Translations under genes and position numbers: made by a program | Assembly: GCA_947474905.1 (NCBI GenBank) | Contig: CANJKQ010000019.1 | Span: 1 to 8,672 of the forward strand | Direction: 5' to 3' | Length of the DNA: 8,672 bases | Source of the DNA: Pseudomonadota bacterium | GTDB taxonomy: Bacteria > Pseudomonadota > Alphaproteobacteria > Sphingomonadales > Sphingomonadaceae | The notes under the pieces: model-generated | What the model was told of the DNA's origin: nothing | The model's database searches: none | What the model saw: only the letters and a program-made list of their open reading frames with translations | Part shown: in pieces, positions 5,607 through 8,672 of the stretch | Layout of the letters: each line of letters begins with the position of its first letter | How positions within the stretch are numbered: the first letter of the stretch is position 1

Positions 5607-5954
5607 CTAAGCGGCGTCGGGCAGGCAAATCGCGTTCTTGTCGTCCCGCTCCAATGGCGCTGCGGCGACGATCGCGTCCATCGGCAGGGTTGCATAAATG
5701 TGCGGGAAAAGTGCACCGCCGCGCGCCACTTCCCACCGCACCGCATCGCCAAGCGCGGCCAAATCCACCGCTGCTACCCATAGCCCGGCCTGCCCGGCGA
5801 AATGCTTGTCGACCGTTTCGGTCAGCTGATCAGCCGTTGAAAGATGGATATAGCCATCAGCCAGATCGATCGGCGCGCCGGTGAAGGTGCCGGCAGCCTG
5901 GAACGACGCCCATTGTTCGGCGGTCAGCACCTTGTAAGCGATGGTGATTTGCAT
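5607..5954 (-). CDS. DUF952 domain-containing protein
   Basis: 115 aa, a complete single-domain DUF952 protein. Diagnostic stretches are YKVLTAEQWASFQAAGTFTGAPIDLADGYIHLSTADQL near residues 6-43, the DKHFAGQ block near 49-55, and RWEVARGGALFPHIYATLP near 73-91. The family is uncharacterised; it has been grouped by fold with ADP-ribosyltransferase-like domains, but I have not verified that here and no enzymatic role should be assumed. It is soluble and cytoplasmic, with no signal peptide. The start ATG at 5954 is divergent from parD (43-nt gap) and preceded only by a weak GGGT. The shared gap carries an inverted repeat that may regulate either gene. Confidence 0.88.
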   Translation of the reverse strand: MQITIAYKVLTAEQWASFQAAGTFTGAPIDLADGYIHLSTADQLTETVDKHFAGQAGLWVAAVDLAALGDAVRWEVARGGALFPHIYATLPMDAIVAAAPLERDDKNAICLPDAA

Positions 5955-5957
5955 CTG

Positions 5958-5974
5958 TTACCCAATCTTGGTAA
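5958..5974. promoter_or_regulatory. Inverted repeat upstream of the parD-like gene (candidate operator)
   Basis: TTACC (5958-5962) and GGTAA (5970-5974) form a dyad with further partial pairing inside. It lies 24 nt upstream of the antitoxin start, in the 43-nt divergent gap. Ribbon-helix-helix ParD antitoxins normally autorepress by binding such short dyads at their own promoter; assignment to this one is inference. Confidence 0.4.
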
Positions 5975-5997
5975 TTCCGCTGTGGAGGTATCGAGCC

Positions 5998-6255
5998 ATG
6001 CGCAACACGTCAATCGCGCTCAGCGACCACTGGGTTAAGTTCGCCGCCGACATGGTCGCAAGTGGTCGATACGGGTCGACGAGCGAAGTCGTGCGCGAGG
6101 GGTTGCGGCTAGTGGAAGAGCGGCAGCGGCGGATCGACGCGCTGGACGATGCGATCCAGGCAGGCTTGGACAGTGGTCCGGCAATGCTCTTCGAGCATGA
6201 TGATTTCATTGCCCGGATGCACGCGCATTATGGTGGTGGGGCAACAGCTGAGTGA
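5998..6255 (+). CDS. parD: ParD-like antitoxin (ribbon-helix-helix)
   Basis: 85 aa. Residues 3-45 (NTSIALSDHWVKFAADMV, then ASGRYGSTSEVVREGLRLVEERQ) are the ParD signature: an N-terminal beta strand (NTSIAL) and two helices that form the DNA-binding ribbon-helix-helix dimer. The C-terminal part (about 46-85) is the flexible region that wraps the toxin. ParD neutralises ParE and represses the operon. The ATG at 5998 is chosen because GGAGG (5984-5988) lies 9 nt upstream and the protein then starts at the conserved NTSIAL. A longer in-frame extension from 5941 adds a hydrophobic, non-family stretch and overlaps the DUF952 start. Its stop overlaps the toxin start by 4 nt (GTGA). Confidence 0.92.
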   Translation: MRNTSIALSDHWVKFAADMVASGRYGSTSEVVREGLRLVEERQRRIDALDDAIQAGLDSGPAMLFEHDDFIARMHAHYGGGATAE

Positions 6256-6545
6256 CGTCGATCCGCGTCCGTCCGAAAGCCGACGCTGATTTGACCGCCA
6301 TCTTCGATTACAGCTACCGCAACTGGGGCTTTGCGCAGGCCGAGCTGTACGTCGCGCAGATCACGGCGATGTTCGCGCGGATTGCCACCGACCCGAAGCT
6401 TGGCAAGCCCGCCAGCGCGCGCCACCCGACGCTGTTTCGTCAATCCTGCGGGGCGCACTTTATCGTGTTCGCGCGTGTCGCGGAAGGCGTGGAGATCATC
6501 CGTGTCCTGCACCAGCGCATGGACATAGAAGCGCAGCTCGACTGA
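6252..6545 (+). CDS. parE: ParE/RelE-family toxin
   Basis: 97 aa from a GTG at 6252 that overlaps the antitoxin stop (GTGA), a usual sign of translational coupling. The sequence follows the ParE pattern: IRVRPKADADLTAIFDYSYRNWG near residues 4-26, a QAELYVAQI helix, LATDP-like IATDPKLGKPASARHP near 45-60, then the strand-rich core GAHFIVFARVAEGVEIIRVLHQRMD (about 67-91). The C-terminal IIRVLHQRMD is typical of ParE of the Caulobacter type rather than RelE. Studied ParE toxins block DNA gyrase and cause DNA breaks; RelE relatives cleave mRNA. Target here is unproven. The stop is 3 nt from that of gyrA, which converges on it. Confidence 0.92.
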   Translation: MTSIRVRPKADADLTAIFDYSYRNWGFAQAELYVAQITAMFARIATDPKLGKPASARHPTLFRQSCGAHFIVFARVAEGVEIIRVLHQRMDIEAQLD

Positions 6546-6548
6546 GCG

Positions 6549-8672
6549 TCATTCGGATGCCTTTGTTTCGCCGACGCTCTCGCCCTCTGCGCTTTGGCCC
6601 TCATCATCATCGCTGTCGCCGATCAGTGCGGCGGACACGACATGCTCTTCATCGGCCACGTCGAACAGCCGCACGCCGGCCGATCCGCGGCCGATGACGC
6701 GCAGGCTGTCGAGCGGCATGCGGATCATCTTGGCCTGATCGGTCACCAGCATCAGCTGGTCGGTGCGCAGGGCGGGGAAGCTCGCCACGACGGGGCCGTT
6801 GCGCGCGATATTGTCGATATTGGTGATGCCCTGACCGCCGCGTCCTGTGCGGCGATATTCATAAGCGGACGACAGCTTGCCATAGCCATTGGCGCAGACC
6901 GTCAGGACGAACTGCTCCCGCGCGACCAATTCTTCATAGCGCGCCTGCGTCATATTGATCTGGCCGTCGCGGTCGCCTTTCCAAGGGGCGAAACGAAGAT
7001 AATCCTCGCGCTCATCCTGATCCTTCACGCCGACGCGGTGGAGGATGGAAAGCGAAATCACCTCGTCGCCGTCGCGCAGCGATATGCCGCGCACGCCGGT
7101 TGAATTGCGGCTCTGGAATTCGCGGACATCATCGGCGGGGAAGCGGATTGCCTTGCCCTGGCGCGTCGCCAGCAACACGTCATCACCCGCGTCGAGCAGC
7201 GCCACGCCGATCAACCGGTCATCGGCATCCTCGCCTTCAAATTTCATCGCGATCTTGCCGTTGGACGGCACGTTGGTGAAGGCATCCATGCTGTTGCGCC
7301 GGACCGATCCCTTGGCGGTTGCGAACATGACGTGGAGCTTGCCCCATTCCGCCTCATCCTCGGGCAACGGCAGCACGGTCGAGATCGTCTCGCCTTCCGC
7401 CAGCGGCAGCAGGTTGACCATCGGCCGCCCGCGCGTGGCTGGCCCGCCCTCGGGCAGGCGCCACACCTTCATGCGATAAACGCGGCCGTGCGTGGAGAAG
7501 AACAGCACCGGCGTATGCGTGCTCGTCACGAATAAATTGGTGACGACGTCTTCTTCCTTGGTCGCCATACCGGCGCGGCCCTTGCCGCCGCGCTTTTGCG
7601 CCCGGAACGTATCAAGGCTGGTGCGCTTGATATAGCCCTGCATCGTGACGGTGACGACCATCTCCTCACGCTCGATCAGGTCTTCGTCCTCGATGCCATC
7701 GGCAGCGGCGGCGATTTCGGTCTTGCGCGGGGTTGCATAGGCCTCGCGTACCTCGACCAGTTCCTGGCGCAGCACCGCATAAAGCTTCACCCGGTCAGCA
7801 AGGATGGCGAGCAATTCCTCGATGGAGGCGGCAAGCGTCTTCAGCTCGTCGCCAATCTCGTCGCGGCCAAGCGCGGTAAGGCGATGGAGGCGCAGGTCGA
7901 GGATCGCGCGGACCTGAAGGTCGGACAAGCGATAGACATCGCCCGTCACTTCCGCCTCGACGGCTTCGACCAGCCGGATATAGGGTGCGATTTCCGCAAC
8001 CGGCCATTCGCGGATGAGCAGGGCATTGCGCGCTTCGGCGGGGCTGGCCGAACTACGGATGATCTTCACCACCTCGTCAAGGTTGGTCACCGCAATGACG
8101 AGGCCGAGCAACAGATGCGCCCGGTCACGCGCCTTGGCGAGCTCGAACTTCGAGCGGCGGGTGATCACTTCCTCGCGGAAACGGACGAACGCCTCGATAA
8201 TGTCCTTGAGGTTGAGCAACTCGGGCCGCCCGCCGCGAATGGCGAGCATGTTGGCGGGGAAGCTCTGCTGCGCGGGCGTATGCCGCCACAGCTGATTGAG
8301 CACGACATCCGCCGTCGCATCGCGTTTCAGATCGATGACGATGCGCACGCCTTCGCGGTTCGATTCGTCGCGAATGTCGCTGACGCCCTCGATGCGCTTG
8401 TCCTTGGCGGCTTCGGCGATGCGTTCGACCAGCGCGTTCTTGCCCTGTTGAAAGGGAATTTCGGTGAGCACGATCGACCGGCGATCCCCGCGACCCTCCT
8501 CAATCTTGTGCCGCGACCGGACGATGATCGAGCCGCGTCCGGTTTCATATGCCGAACGGCAGCCCGCCCGCCCCAGAATCATGGCGCCGGTCGGGAAATC
8601 GGGGCCTGGGATAATTTCGAGCAGCTCTTCGGTGGTGAGCGGCGCTTCGCCGGCAAGCTGCCGGTCGATCCA
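6549..8672 (-). CDS. gyrA: DNA gyrase subunit A (N-terminal part outside window)
   Basis: About 707 residues of the C-terminal part are visible; the frame runs off the right edge at WIDRQLAGEAPLT, so the active-site Tyr and the quinolone-resistance region are not in view. GyrA is the DNA-breaking and wrapping subunit of gyrase (A2B2), which introduces negative supercoils. Visible landmarks are EIIPGPDFPTGAMILGRAG (tower domain), the long coiled-coil region (YRLSDLQVRAILDLRLHRLT) and the GyrA-box QKRGGKG (7578-7598), which marks GyrA rather than ParC. The beta-pinwheel DNA-wrapping C-terminal domain follows, with repeated GYxKxxxxxxF-type blades. Compared with E. coli GyrA there is an extra stretch of about 40 residues at 6915-7045. 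The C-terminus is an acidic Asp/Glu-rich tail. Confidence 0.97.
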   Translation of the reverse strand, partial: WIDRQLAGEAPLTTEELLEIIPGPDFPTGAMILGRAGCRSAYETGRGSIIVRSRHKIEEGRGDRRSIVLTEIPFQQGKNALVERIAEAAKDKRIEGVSDIRDESNREGVRIVIDLKRDATADVVLNQLWRHTPAQQSFPANMLAIRGGRPELLNLKDIIEAFVRFREEVITRRSKFELAKARDRAHLLLGLVIAVTNLDEVVKIIRSSASPAEARNALLIREWPVAEIAPYIRLVEAVEAEVTGDVYRLSDLQVRAILDLRLHRLTALGRDEIGDELKTLAASIEELLAILADRVKLYAVLRQELVEVREAYATPRKTEIAAAADGIEDEDLIEREEMVVTVTMQGYIKRTSLDTFRAQKRGGKGRAGMATKEEDVVTNLFVTSTHTPVLFFSTHGRVYRMKVWRLPEGGPATRGRPMVNLLPLAEGETISTVLPLPEDEAEWGKLHVMFATAKGSVRRNSMDAFTNVPSNGKIAMKFEGEDADDRLIGVALLDAGDDVLLATRQGKAIRFPADDVREFQSRNSTGVRGISLRDGDEVISLSILHRVGVKDQDEREDYLRFAPWKGDRDGQINMTQARYEELVAREQFVLTVCANGYGKLSSAYEYRRTGRGGQGITNIDNIARNGPVVASFPALRTDQLMLVTDQAKMIRMPLDSLRVIGRGSAGVRLFDVADEEHVVSAALIGDSDDDEGQSAEGESVGETKASE

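Noticed and set aside
5941..5997. N-terminal extension of the antitoxin to an ATG at 5941
   Set aside because: It adds a hydrophobic non-family stretch, overlaps the DUF952 start and ignores the GGAGG placed for the ATG at 5998.

Overview
The window is high-GC chromosomal DNA with the gene content and codon habits of an alphaproteobacterium, most likely a sphingomonad (Sphingomonadales). This assignment is inference. It rests on TrmFO, a GyrA with a C-terminal-domain insertion, a Caulobacter-type ParD/ParE pair, a TadE-like pilus protein and small sphingomonad-style hypotheticals. No rRNA, tRNA, CRISPR array or insertion sequence was seen. Both ends cut through genes: a TadE-like gene on the left and gyrA on the right.

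Layout. Positions 1-417 (-) hold the N-terminal part of a TadE-like pilus/pseudopilin protein. It is divergent from a short squalene/phytoene-synthase-family protein (539-1198, +). A membrane-anchored protein with three EF-hands follows (1278-1760, +). trmFO (1773-3086, -) converges on it and encodes the folate- and FAD-dependent tRNA m5U54 methyltransferase.

Positions 3200-4712 (-) form a small unit that looks regulated: a GbsR/MarR-type regulator (4155-4712), then two small membrane proteins (3694-4065 and 3200-3634). Two 20-bp palindromes identical at 17 of 20 positions lie at the start of the regulator gene (4711-4730) and just upstream of the first membrane gene (4092-4111). This suggests one regulator controlling itself and the membrane pair. 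A strong hairpin sits between the two membrane genes. This is the least described part of the window.

A divergent YhhN/TMEM86-family lysoplasmalogenase (4812-5468, +) follows, then a DUF952 gene (5607-5954, -). A parDE-type toxin-antitoxin operon (5998-6545, +) is divergent from the DUF952 gene. Its toxin gene ends 3 nt from the stop codon of gyrA (6549 to the right edge, -), which converges on it. ParE-family toxins classically act on gyrase, so the arrangement is notable, though it may be coincidence.

Apart from the regulator/membrane unit and the toxin-antitoxin pair, the genes look like ordinary housekeeping or lineage-conserved chromosomal genes. All gene-free stretches are shorter than 150 nt. 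The regulatory elements proposed in them are inverted repeats read by eye, with no experimental support.
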